A stretch of DNA of 64,000 nt, from the NCBI RefSeq assembly GCF_900167205.1, contig NZ_FUWW01000004.1:62001-126000 (forward strand), given 5' to 3'. The notes under the pieces were generated by a model. That model was not told where the DNA came from. It was given only the letters and a program-made list of their open reading frames with translations, and made no database searches. Made by a program: the position numbers and the translations under genes. Below, piece after piece: positions 36,258-44,010 of the stretch. How positions within the stretch are numbered: position 1 is the first letter of the stretch; the number at the start of each line of letters is the position of its first letter. This DNA comes from Eubacterium coprostanoligenes. GTDB taxonomy: Bacteria > Bacillota > Clostridia > Oscillospirales > Acutalibacteraceae.

Positions 36258-38166
36258 TTTTCTCCCCGTAAATCAAAAGGATATGTATGAAAGAGGATGG
36301 GAACAGCCGGATTTTGTGTATATTTCCGGTGACGCTTATGTTGACCATCCTTCTTTCGGTGCGTCAATAATCACTCGTGTGCTTGAAGCAAAGGGCTACA
36401 AGGTTGCTGTTTTGTCACAACCTGATTGGCACGGTACAAAGGATTTTGAGCAGTTCGGCAAGCCACGCTTGGGCTATTTCATTTCAAGCGGTAATATTGA
36501 TTCAATGGTTGCTCATTACACCGTTGCCAAAAAGCCTCGTTCGGTTGATGCCTACACAGCAGGCGGTCAAATGGGCAAGCGACCTGACAGAGCAGTTATT
36601 GTTTATTCAAATATTGTAAAACAACTTTATCCCGATGTACCTGTAATTATCGGCGGACTTGAAGCATCACTTCGCCGTTTTGCACATTATGATTATTGGG
36701 ATGATGCTGTTCGTCCGTCAATTCTACTTGACTCAAAGGCTGATTTGCTCATTTTCGGTATGGGAGAAAATCAAACTATTGAGATTGCCGAACGACTTAA
36801 TAACGGCGAAAGCGTCGACACAATGCACGACATTCTCGGCACGGTTTATGCTGTTGACACAAAGGACACTCCATATGTCGGTGTTGAGTGTCCGTCATTT
36901 GAGAATGTTTGCTCATCAAAAAAGGAATATTCCAAGGCGGCTCGTATCGAACAGGACGAGCAGGATCATATCAGAGGTAAGGTTATCAAGCAGAAGCACG
37001 GCAAAAAAATGGTTGTTCAAAATCAGCCGATGCCGCCGCTAACAACAAAGGAACTCGATTGGGTTTATTCACTTCCGTATATGCGTGCTTATCATCCGAT
37101 GTATGAGGCGCAAGGCGGTGTTCCGGGAATTCAAGAGGTTGAGTTTTCAATCACTCACAACCGTGGTTGCTTCGGTGCTTGCAATTTCTGTTCAATTGCT
37201 TTTCATCAGGGCAGATACATAACTACAAGAAGTAAAAAAAGCATTATGATTGAGGCTGAAAAGCTCACTCATATGCCTAATTTTAAAGGATATATTCACG
37301 ATATAGGCGGTCCTACGGCTAATTTCCGTCAGCCGTCTTGTATGCTTCAAGAGGAACACGGACTGTGTAAAGGCAAAAAATGTCTTGCTCCAAAGCCGTG
37401 TAAAAACCTCGTTGCAAATCACGAGGAATATCTTGATATACTCCGCAGTGTCCGTCAACTTCCGGGCATCAAGAAAGTGTTTATTCGTTCGGGCATAAGA
37501 TACGATTACCTTTTGCAGGATAAGGACGACAGCTTTTTCAGAGAACTTGTAAAATACCATGTATCGGGTCAGCTCAAGGTTGCTCCCGAACATTGTTCTG
37601 CCGCTGTTCTTGACAAAATGGGCAAGCCGCATATTGAGGCTTATATTGAATTTTCAAAGCGTTATTTTCAGTATACGGGCGAGATAGATAAGGAGCAGTA
37701 TTTGGTGCCTTATCTTATGTCGAGTCACCCGGGTTCAACCCTTAACGACGCTATTGATTTGGCTTTGTTTTTAAAGAAAAATCATATTCGCCCTGAGCAG
37801 GTTCAGGATTTCTATCCTACTCCGGGCACAATTTCCACAACAATGTTTTATACAGGGCTTGACCCTTATACTATGGAAGAAGTTTATTCGGCTAAAAATC
37901 CGCACGATAAGGCACTTCAAAGGGCACTTTTGCAGTATTATAACCCAAAGAACTTTGCTCTTGTTGAGGAAGCACTTAAAAAAGCAAAGCGTTTTGATTT
38001 AATCGGTACAGACCCAAAATGTCTTGTCCGTCCGCAAAATTCAGCTCATCAAAAGCAGGGTACAGGCAGAAACAACGGTAAAAATAATAACAGAAATAAT
38101 AAGAATAGGCAAAATTTTGCTCCCAAAAAGCAAAATAAATACGGTAGAAAAAAGAAAAGCAGATGA
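36250..38166 (+). CDS. YgiQ-family radical SAM protein
   Basis: A 638-residue protein. The N-terminal 250 residues form a cobalamin-binding-like Rossmann region (YVDHPSFGASIITRVLEAKG; VIIGGLEASLRRFAHYDYWD). The radical SAM cluster is C-x3-C-x2-C in HNRGCFGACNFCSIAF near residue 310, with a GRYITTRS continuation. The region GLCKGKKCLAPKPCKNL holds extra cysteines typical of YgiQ. The C-terminal 60 residues are Asn/Lys/Arg-rich and disordered. YgiQ function is unknown. It overlaps spoIIIE by eight bases and comEA by four, so it belongs to the same transcript. Confidence 0.9.
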   Translation: MNNFLPVNQKDMYERGWEQPDFVYISGDAYVDHPSFGASIITRVLEAKGYKVAVLSQPDWHGTKDFEQFGKPRLGYFISSGNIDSMVAHYTVAKKPRSVDAYTAGGQMGKRPDRAVIVYSNIVKQLYPDVPVIIGGLEASLRRFAHYDYWDDAVRPSILLDSKADLLIFGMGENQTIEIAERLNNGESVDTMHDILGTVYAVDTKDTPYVGVECPSFENVCSSKKEYSKAARIEQDEQDHIRGKVIKQKHGKKMVVQNQPMPPLTTKELDWVYSLPYMRAYHPMYEAQGGVPGIQEVEFSITHNRGCFGACNFCSIAFHQGRYITTRSKKSIMIEAEKLTHMPNFKGYIHDIGGPTANFRQPSCMLQEEHGLCKGKKCLAPKPCKNLVANHEEYLDILRSVRQLPGIKKVFIRSGIRYDYLLQDKDDSFFRELVKYHVSGQLKVAPEHCSAAVLDKMGKPHIEAYIEFSKRYFQYTGEIDKEQYLVPYLMSSHPGSTLNDAIDLALFLKKNHIRPEQVQDFYPTPGTISTTMFYTGLDPYTMEEVYSAKNPHDKALQRALLQYYNPKNFALVEEALKKAKRFDLIGTDPKCLVRPQNSAHQKQGTGRNNGKNNNRNNKNRQNFAPKKQNKYGRKKKSR

Positions 38167-38576
38167 ACGCAAAACAACAAGCAATGTTTATGATTGGCGT
38201 TGCACTTTTTGTTATGGCAGGAATTTTAATTTATGTGTCGCAGTCATCACCCGGAGTTTATACGGAAACTGCAACAGTTCAGCAAGAGGTCGCATCGCAA
38301 AAAGCATCCGAGTCCGTCAATTCAAAAACTGTAGCTTCCGATGAAGAAACTACATCTGCACCAAAGACCGAAAAGACTGTGACCTATCCCATAAACCTCA
38401 ACACCGCAACTGTTGACGAGTTGGTTACTATTAGAGGAATTGGCGAAAGCAGGGCAAGTGCAATAATTGAATATCGTGAGTATCTCGGCGGATATACAAG
38501 CGTTGAGCAGATTAAGGAAATCAGGGGAATCGGTGAAAGTACATATTCCAAACTTGCACCTTATTTGACGGTGTAG
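38163..38576 (+). CDS. comEA: ComEA-like helix-hairpin-helix DNA-binding protein
   Basis: A 137-residue protein: an N-terminal membrane anchor (about residues 8-27), a Ser/Thr/Glu-rich linker and a C-terminal pair of helix-hairpin-helix motifs (INLNTATVDELVTIRGIGES ... IKEIRGIGESTYSKL). ComEA captures double-stranded DNA outside the membrane for ComEC. Here it lacks the N-terminal SLBB-type domain of Bacillus ComEA, as in shorter clostridial forms. The start overlaps the ygiQ stop by four bases. comEC lies 21 kb away. Confidence 0.87.
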   Translation: MNAKQQAMFMIGVALFVMAGILIYVSQSSPGVYTETATVQQEVASQKASESVNSKTVASDEETTSAPKTEKTVTYPINLNTATVDELVTIRGIGESRASAIIEYREYLGGYTSVEQIKEIRGIGESTYSKLAPYLTV

Positions 38577-38578
38577 TT

Positions 38579-39310
38579 ATGATTAAAGATTTGTTTAAGA
38601 CTTTTTCGTGGTTCGTGTTCACTCGCCGTTGTGATATTTGCGGTGAGGTTGTACCGCTTGGGCAGGGGAGATGTGACGATTGTCTAAATGCTCCCAAAAT
38701 CAAAGGTGAAATATGCAAAACCTGTGGTGCAATAAAGCAAGATTGCAGGTGCAAGGATTCGCATCATAAACCTGAATACGAGGAATTTGTTGCTCCGTTT
38801 TATTATGACGGCAATATTAAAAAAGCTGTTCACAGATTAAAGTTTGCGGGATATTCCGAATTGTCAAAGGGAATGGCTGATGAAATCGCCAAAACGATAA
38901 AAAGGGAGTTTAAGCACATTAATTTTGATGCTATAACATATGTTCCACTTTCTCGAAAGAGGGAAAAGGCACGAGGCTATAATCAAGCAAAACTCATAGC
39001 TGAGGAACTGTCAAAGATTTTAGATATTCCGCTTGAAGATACTTTTTATAAGGCGTATGAAAATCTCTCTCAACGAAATCAATCTGCACGGCAAAGGCGA
39101 GCAAATGTGTTCGGTGCGTTTGATGTAAATGAGAACATTGATCCGGCAAACAAAACTTATCTTGTTGTGGATGATGTAAAAACGACAGGCGCAACACTTT
39201 CGGAATGTGCCGCTGTTCTTGATTGCTACGGTGCAACGGCAACCTATGCAACAGCCTTTGCAATGCGAAAACCAAAAAGTAAAAATAAGGATAAAGATAA
39301 AACGCAGTAG
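38579..39310 (+). CDS. comFC: ComFC-like phosphoribosyltransferase
   Basis: A 243-residue protein with an N-terminal zinc ribbon (CDICGEVV ... CDDC, then CKTCGAIKQDCRC) and a phosphoribosyltransferase domain with YVPLSRKREKARGYNQAKLIAEEL and the PRPP loop YLVVDDVKTTGATLSE. ComFC/GntX proteins assist single-stranded DNA import during transformation. The C terminus is short and lysine-rich. It starts two bases after comEA ends, so the two competence genes are coupled. The stop codon lies inside the left arm of a terminator. Confidence 0.87.
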   Translation: MIKDLFKTFSWFVFTRRCDICGEVVPLGQGRCDDCLNAPKIKGEICKTCGAIKQDCRCKDSHHKPEYEEFVAPFYYDGNIKKAVHRLKFAGYSELSKGMADEIAKTIKREFKHINFDAITYVPLSRKREKARGYNQAKLIAEELSKILDIPLEDTFYKAYENLSQRNQSARQRRANVFGAFDVNENIDPANKTYLVVDDVKTTGATLSECAAVLDCYGATATYATAFAMRKPKSKNKDKDKTQ

Positions 39311-39330
39311 ATTTTCGTCCACTGCGTTTT
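39299..39330. terminator. Hairpin at the end of comFC
   Basis: AAAACGCAGT (39299-39308) pairs with ACTGCGTTTT (39321-39330). Four T residues end the right arm; the left arm overlaps the comFC stop codon. Confidence 0.65.
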
Positions 39331-39382
39331 AGTCTGTCGATAAAGCTCCTGAAACACGCCAAAATAATATCAACCGAATTAT

Positions 39383-39437
39383 GCCTCCACTTTTTTTAAA
39401 AGAGGAGGTGGCAACACATAGTGTTGACGGTGGGGTT
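39383..39437. repeat. Palindromic intergenic repeat-like element
   Basis: GCCTCC (39383-39388) and GGAGGTGGC (39404-39412) can pair around an A/T-rich loop; then CAACAC-ATA-GTGTTG (39412-39426) forms a small hairpin, followed by ACGGTGGGGTT. The plan, GCCTCC ... GGAGGTGGC-hairpin-ACGG-GGGG, resembles a short repeat that I recall as widespread in gut Clostridia such as Faecalibacterium. Only this copy is visible in the window. Confidence 0.45.
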
Positions 39438-39472
39438 AAAAAAGCTGTAAGTATTGAACTTACAGCTTTTTT
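39438..39472. terminator. Strong bidirectional terminator
   Basis: Fifteen perfect base pairs: AAAAAAGCTGTAAGT (39438-39452) with ACTTACAGCTTTTTT (39458-39472), loop ATTGA. It directly abuts the repeat-like element. Confidence 0.88.
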
Positions 39473-39482
39473 GGTGTTTTTC

Positions 39483-39630
39483 GTTTTTTGCGAACAAGCA
39501 AATATAAGGCTTCTAAAAAATCTACGGATTTTTTGGAAAGAGGAAAAACATATGTAGTATACTTACAAAACTATGTTTTATTCTATACGGAATATGTTTT
39601 GACGAGGTACAGCAATGTTCGCAAAAAAAC
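39483..39630. repeat. Short element with 14-base terminal inverted repeats
   Basis: GTTTTTTGCGAACA (39483-39496) is repeated inverted as TGTTCGCAAAAAAAC (39616-39630), one A longer. Inside lies a hairpin AAAAAATC-TACG-GATTTTTT (39515-39534) and no credible gene. It may be a relic of a miniature transposable element or a structured RNA. The remaining bases to 39678 hold nothing I can identify. Confidence 0.35.
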
Positions 39631-39678
39631 AAAATTCAGAACCTTTCTCAACAGCCTCTCCGTATTAAATACTATGAA

Positions 39679-40761
39679 TCAAGCAACTTCTTCTGCTCTT
39701 GCCATAGCTTCCTTGAAGTCGTGCTGTTCTGTGAATACATCCTGCTTGTAAGGGTTGATGTGCTTTTGCTTTGACTTCTTGATGATTGCCATAATGCAGA
39801 TTACATTTGCAACGATGGCAAGTACAGAGATGATGCCCTGTGCCTTTGGGTCTGCATCAGCCTGTGTGAGTGCAAGATTTGCATCCATAACACCGTTTTG
39901 GATCGTTGTTCTGATTTCTTCGCCTCTTGCACCGTATACTGTCGGAAGCACGGTGAAGATACTCTGATTGAGGAATGTAGGGCAAACTTGTGCAAACATA
40001 CACCAAAGTGCAAGTGTGTTTGCTCTGTTTTGAATCCAACCGCCCTTGTTCCAGAATGCGTTTGCAAATGTCGGTGCAAGAAGAAGCGCAACACCGCAAT
40101 ACCAAGTGTGAAGCGGAAGATTGTTGTATGTGTATGCAAAATTCCAAATGTCGTATGCAATGATAAAGCACCATGTCATATCAGGCCAAAGCATATCTTT
40201 TTGGTCCTTTGATGAATAGATGCCCCACCAGCTTGTCATACAGAAAATGTTGATGATACCGGCAATACCGTTAAGGATGTTCCACCATCCGCCGTAGAGC
40301 CAAACGCCTTCGTTTGAGTACCACCAGCCACCTGCGATTGAGCCTGCTTGGAAGCCTTTTACAGCTGATTCAAAGTCAGAAGCAACTGCAATAAGGATGT
40401 TGATTGCAACGATTACAAACGGAAAAACTTTGAACCAATCTTTTTTGCCAATGCCCCATTTGTATTTGATGAACATAAAACCGATACATCCGATCGTTGC
40501 GGCATACAGCTTGGCGTAATGGAACCATCCGCCCATTTGCACAACCGTTTGGTTGTTGACTGCCCAATCGGCACCTTTTGCGTTACCTATTGCAAGAGCA
40601 ATGAAGTAAACTGTGAGCACAGCCGGAACAACCAAGAAACAGAAAATTCCGCCTGCTTTTGAACGCCTTGCAACTTCGTTGAGAAGCACAAGTGCAGCGA
40701 ATACCATCACCCAACCGAGAAGTTGGTATATAGAGGTATCACCATAAATTTGGAAAAACAC
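39679..40761 (-). CDS. Polytopic membrane protein (DUF5692-like)
   Basis: A 360-residue integral membrane protein with about nine hydrophobic segments and many Trp, Tyr and Phe residues near their ends (GGWWYSNEGVWLYGGWWN; WPDMTWCFIIAYDIWNF). It ends in a short cytoplasmic tail. I believe this is the family called DUF5692, but this is from memory. It starts with GTG; AAAGGAGG lies eight bases upstream. It is encoded 67 bases downstream of a large flavin/iron-sulfur oxidoreductase on the same strand, and the pairing suggests a membrane partner of that enzyme or a transporter for its substrate. No catalytic motif is evident. Confidence 0.72.
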   Translation of the reverse strand: MFFQIYGDTSIYQLLGWVMVFAALVLLNEVARRSKAGGIFCFLVVPAVLTVYFIALAIGNAKGADWAVNNQTVVQMGGWFHYAKLYAATIGCIGFMFIKYKWGIGKKDWFKVFPFVIVAINILIAVASDFESAVKGFQAGSIAGGWWYSNEGVWLYGGWWNILNGIAGIINIFCMTSWWGIYSSKDQKDMLWPDMTWCFIIAYDIWNFAYTYNNLPLHTWYCGVALLLAPTFANAFWNKGGWIQNRANTLALWCMFAQVCPTFLNQSIFTVLPTVYGARGEEIRTTIQNGVMDANLALTQADADPKAQGIISVLAIVANVICIMAIIKKSKQKHINPYKQDVFTEQHDFKEAMARAEEVA

Positions 40762-40828
40762 GAGTAATTCCTCCTTTGAATAATAATATATTTACGGTTC
40801 AAGGAAGTGAGCCGTTAAGCTTTCAAAA

Positions 40829-43606
40829 TTATTTGTTTTTTGATGCTTTCTTGATTTTGATTTGACGCTTAATCATATATGGCAAAATCTTCTTCATCTT
40901 GTCCTCCGCCTTAACCATATTTGAGCAGTTAGGGCGTTCTCTGACAATCTTAATAGCATCAAATTCACACTTTGTTGTGCAAATACCGCAACCAACGCAT
41001 CTGTTTTTGTCAACGATTGTTGCACCACAGCCGAGGCAACGGGCAGTTTCAGTCTTGACTTGTTCTTCTGTGAGGAACTTGTCGTCATCTCTGAATCCAA
41101 GCTCTTTAACCTGCTTTGTGGCTTGTGGAATTTGACGGGAAGAATTATCGTAGCTTTCAAGCACAATGTCATCCTTGTCAAGCTCAACATAGTATCTTGG
41201 ATTCCTGCCGATTGTAAGTGATGAATGTGGCTGAACAAATCTGTGGATAGAAATTGCAGCTTCCTTGCCTGTTGCAATAGCGTCAATTGCAAAGCGTGGA
41301 CCTGTGTATGCGTCACCGCCGACAAAAATATCTTCTTGTGCTGTTTGAAGTGTCTTTTCATCAGCCTGAAGTGTACCGTTTTTGTTGATTATAGTTGCGG
41401 CACCGTCAAGCAAATTGCCCCAAACAATGCTTTGACCTATACTCAAAATAACATTGTCGCATTCAACAGTGATTGTGTCGTCCTCGTCATATACAGGAGC
41501 AAATCTGCCTTGTTCGTCCTTAACCTGAACACACTTTTTGAATACAATTGCCTTAACTTTGTCTTTTTTCTTGATGATTTCCTTTGGACCCCAAGAGCAA
41601 TTAATCTTTACTCCGTCCTCTTCGGCTTCCTCAATTTCATAGTCAGCCGCCGGCATTTCGTTTCTTGCTTCAAGGCAGAACATCTGAACATTCTGGCCAC
41701 CGCATCTTCTTGCAACTCTCGCTGCGTCAATTGCAACATTACCGCCACCGACAACTACAACATCTTTGCCGAGGTCAAATTTTTCTGTTGCGGCACATTC
41801 GTGGAGGAATTCAACAGCAGTGAACACACCCTCTGCGTCTTCACCCTCAATGCCTGCTTTTCTGCCGCCTTGTGCACCTACGGCAATGTAGAATGCTTTG
41901 TAACCCTGCTTGCGAAGTTCGTCAAGTGTGATGTCCTTGCCAACCTCTACACCGCATTTGATTTCAACACCAAGCTCCTTGATGATGTCAATTTCGGCAG
42001 AAATAACATCCTTTTCAAGTTTATAGTTTGGAATACCGTAGCGGAGCATACCGCCGGCTTCTTCGTTCTTTTCAAATACGGTTACATTTACATAGCCTTT
42101 TTCTGCAAGATAATATGCACACGAAAGACCTGACGGACCTGCACCGATGATGGCAATCTTTTCATCAAATTGACCTCTGACACTCGGCACAACCTTTTTT
42201 GGAACATATCTTGTTTCGGCGTCCAAATCCTTTTGTGCAATGAATTTTTTTATGTCGTCAATAGCAACAGCTCTGTCAACAGTGCCTCTTGTGCAGGCAT
42301 CTTCGCATCTCTTGTTGCAGATTCGTCCGCAAACGGCAGGGAACGGATTTTCTTTTTTGATGAGTGCAAGAGCATCTGTGTATCTGCCTTGAGCAGCCAT
42401 CTTTATGTATCCCTGAACCGCAATGTGTGCAGGACAAGCTGTTTTGCAAGGAGCAGTGCCTGATTCGTGAGTGTTGATACGGTTTTTATCTCTGTATTCT
42501 TCTTCCCACTTTTCAGGTCCCCACTTTGTTTCGTCAGGAAGTTCCTGCTTTGGATATTCAACTTCACCGTGCGATGTGCATAGTTTTTGACCGAGTTTGA
42601 GTGCACCGGCAGGGCAGTGCTCAACACATCTTCCGCAAGCAACGCAGTTGTCCTTATTTACATCGGCAACATATGCACTTCTTGAAAGGTTAGGTGTGTT
42701 GAAAAGCTGTGATGTACGCAGTGCGTAGCAAACATTTACATTGCAATTGCAAATGGCAAAAATCTTGTTTTCGCCGTCAATGTTTGTGATTTGGTGCACA
42801 AAGCCGTTGTCCTCTGCTTTTTGGAGAATTTCGAGTGCTTCTTCCTTGGTGATGTATCTGCCACCTTTGTTGGTTTCAACAACATAGTCTGCCATATCAC
42901 CCACAGCAATGCACCAATCGTTTGTGTCGTCTGCACAGCCCTCGTCATATGTTTTTCTCGAACGGCGACAGCTACAAGGGGAAGCCGCATATTTTCCATC
43001 ATATTTGTCAAGCCAGTATGAAATATGTTCAATGTCAAGTGATTGATTTTGCGTGTCAATAGCCTTTTCAACAGGAATAACATGCATACCGATTCCTGCA
43101 CCGCCTTCAGGAACCATTGGAGTAACCTTTTCAAGCGGAATACGGCTCATTCTTTCAAAAAATCTGCCCATTTCAGGATGCTCAGCAAGCACACTTTCGC
43201 TCATATTTGTGAATTCGGCACTTCCCGGAACATACATAGGAAGCACCCATTGCTTTTCGTGCTGTGGATTTTCCCAGTTGTATTCAAGGATACCGACTTC
43301 GCTCAAGTCGTGAAGCAACTGCTCGAGTTTTTCGTCTGTCATATTAGGCATTTTTTGAGACAGTTTTTTCATATCTGCCCAGGTTCTCGGCTTTCTTTTG
43401 CCCATAAGAATAGCAAGTTCTGCCATCTCGTCTGTACATATAGGAGCAAGTCCCCAGTATTCAGGCGATTCCTTTGTGATTTTTTCCTTGCCGATTTTAA
43501 CAGGCAATCTGTCTGTTATGAGCTTTCCAAGTCTTACGATAGGCTCACGGATAGGCTCGTCATTGTTCATTGTGTCAGGAACAAATCCTGCAAGTTTGTC
43601 TGCCAT
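40829..43606 (-). CDS. Multidomain FAD/[4Fe-4S] NAD(P)-dependent oxidoreductase, substrate unknown
   Basis: A 925-residue cytoplasmic enzyme. Residues 1-150 resemble a winged-helix region. About 205-300 is Cys-rich (SPCSCRRSRKTYDEGC; AICNCNVNVCYA). A ferredoxin-like site CVACGRCVEHCPAGAL follows near 318. Residues about 380-780 are like the small subunit of glutamate synthase: CKTACPAHIAVQGYIK and CGRICNKRCEDACTRG iron-sulfur ligands, FAD motif IIGAGPSGLSCAYYLAEKG and NAD(P) motif VVVGGGNVAIDAARVARR. The C terminus has CLGCGATIVDKNRCVGCGICTTKC. It can pass electrons between NAD(P)H, FAD and several clusters. It pairs with the membrane protein at 39679-40761. Substrate and direction are unknown. 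Confidence 0.85.
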   Translation of the reverse strand: MADKLAGFVPDTMNNDEPIREPIVRLGKLITDRLPVKIGKEKITKESPEYWGLAPICTDEMAELAILMGKRKPRTWADMKKLSQKMPNMTDEKLEQLLHDLSEVGILEYNWENPQHEKQWVLPMYVPGSAEFTNMSESVLAEHPEMGRFFERMSRIPLEKVTPMVPEGGAGIGMHVIPVEKAIDTQNQSLDIEHISYWLDKYDGKYAASPCSCRRSRKTYDEGCADDTNDWCIAVGDMADYVVETNKGGRYITKEEALEILQKAEDNGFVHQITNIDGENKIFAICNCNVNVCYALRTSQLFNTPNLSRSAYVADVNKDNCVACGRCVEHCPAGALKLGQKLCTSHGEVEYPKQELPDETKWGPEKWEEEYRDKNRINTHESGTAPCKTACPAHIAVQGYIKMAAQGRYTDALALIKKENPFPAVCGRICNKRCEDACTRGTVDRAVAIDDIKKFIAQKDLDAETRYVPKKVVPSVRGQFDEKIAIIGAGPSGLSCAYYLAEKGYVNVTVFEKNEEAGGMLRYGIPNYKLEKDVISAEIDIIKELGVEIKCGVEVGKDITLDELRKQGYKAFYIAVGAQGGRKAGIEGEDAEGVFTAVEFLHECAATEKFDLGKDVVVVGGGNVAIDAARVARRCGGQNVQMFCLEARNEMPAADYEIEEAEEDGVKINCSWGPKEIIKKKDKVKAIVFKKCVQVKDEQGRFAPVYDEDDTITVECDNVILSIGQSIVWGNLLDGAATIINKNGTLQADEKTLQTAQEDIFVGGDAYTGPRFAIDAIATGKEAAISIHRFVQPHSSLTIGRNPRYYVELDKDDIVLESYDNSSRQIPQATKQVKELGFRDDDKFLTEEQVKTETARCLGCGATIVDKNRCVGCGICTTKCEFDAIKIVRERPNCSNMVKAEDKMKKILPYMIKRQIKIKKASKNK

Positions 43607-43668
43607 AGTCCACCTCGTTAATATATATTACATTATTATATTGTGGTTTATAACCTCTGTTTGCCCTT

Positions 43669-43697
43669 ATTTTATTACAGGTGTATAAAAAAGTCAA
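43669..43697 (-). promoter_or_regulatory. Promoter of the oxidoreductase gene
   Basis: On the minus strand TTGACT (43697-43692) and TAAAAT (43674-43669) are separated by 17 bases. An imperfect palindrome GGTTTATAACC lies at about 43645-43655, between promoter and gene. Confidence 0.6.
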
Positions 43698-43721
43698 TAT
43701 ATAAATTTATACTATTTTTAT

Positions 43722-43750
43722 TTGACAAAAAAAGTTTTAATAATTATAAT
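43722..43750 (+). promoter_or_regulatory. Consensus promoter of tRNA-Arg
   Basis: TTGACA at 43722-43727 and TATAAT at 43745-43750 with exactly 17 bases between them, 52 bases before the mature tRNA 5' end. Confidence 0.8.
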
Positions 43751-43802
43751 AGAATATGGTGTGTCAAAGTGCCGCTTTTTTTCGCTTTGTCAAACTCAAT
43801 AC

Positions 43803-43879
43803 CTGCCCGTAGCACAGCTGGATAATGCCTCCGACTCCGACTCGGAAGATCACGAGTTCGAATCTCGTCGGGCAGGCCA
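43803..43879 (+). tRNA. tRNA-Arg(CCG)
   Basis: A 77-base cloverleaf. Acceptor CTGCCCG pairs with CGGGCAG; the D arm is GCAC/ATGC with one mismatch; the anticodon stem TCCGA/TCGGA encloses loop CTCCGAC, anticodon CCG at 43837-43839; the T arm ACGAG-TTCGAAT-CTCGT is perfect. Discriminator G and an encoded CCA end at 43879, followed by TTTTTT. It reads CGG codons. Confidence 0.95.
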
Positions 43880-43927
43880 TTTTTTAGTCTTATTTTAAGA
43901 TTTTAGTAAAATAAATGTAAAATTTTC

Positions 43928-43956
43928 TTGACTTTTATTATATATTATAAGATAAT
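43928..43956 (+). promoter_or_regulatory. Promoter of the first Na/Pi cotransporter
   Basis: TTGACT at 43928-43933 and GATAAT at 43951-43956 with a 17-base spacer. No Pho-box-like repeat is visible here, unlike the paralogue at 51458. Confidence 0.55.
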
Positions 43957-44010
43957 TTATATGCATATTATATAAAAGACATAGACTAATTTTGTGTAAG
44001 AGGAAAATAT

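Noticed and set aside
39488-39751. 87-codon frame in the gap after comFC
   Set aside because: It begins inside the inverted-repeat element, lacks a ribosome site and runs into the end of the antisense membrane protein gene.
41225-42133. 302-codon open frame opposite the FAD/[4Fe-4S] oxidoreductase
   Set aside because: Its Cys/Phe/Asn-rich product has no domain logic and it is fully antisense to a well-supported gene; it is a shadow frame.
43043-43621. 192-codon frame opposite the oxidoreductase 5' part
   Set aside because: Antisense to conserved coding sequence; His/Phe/Cys-rich shadow product.
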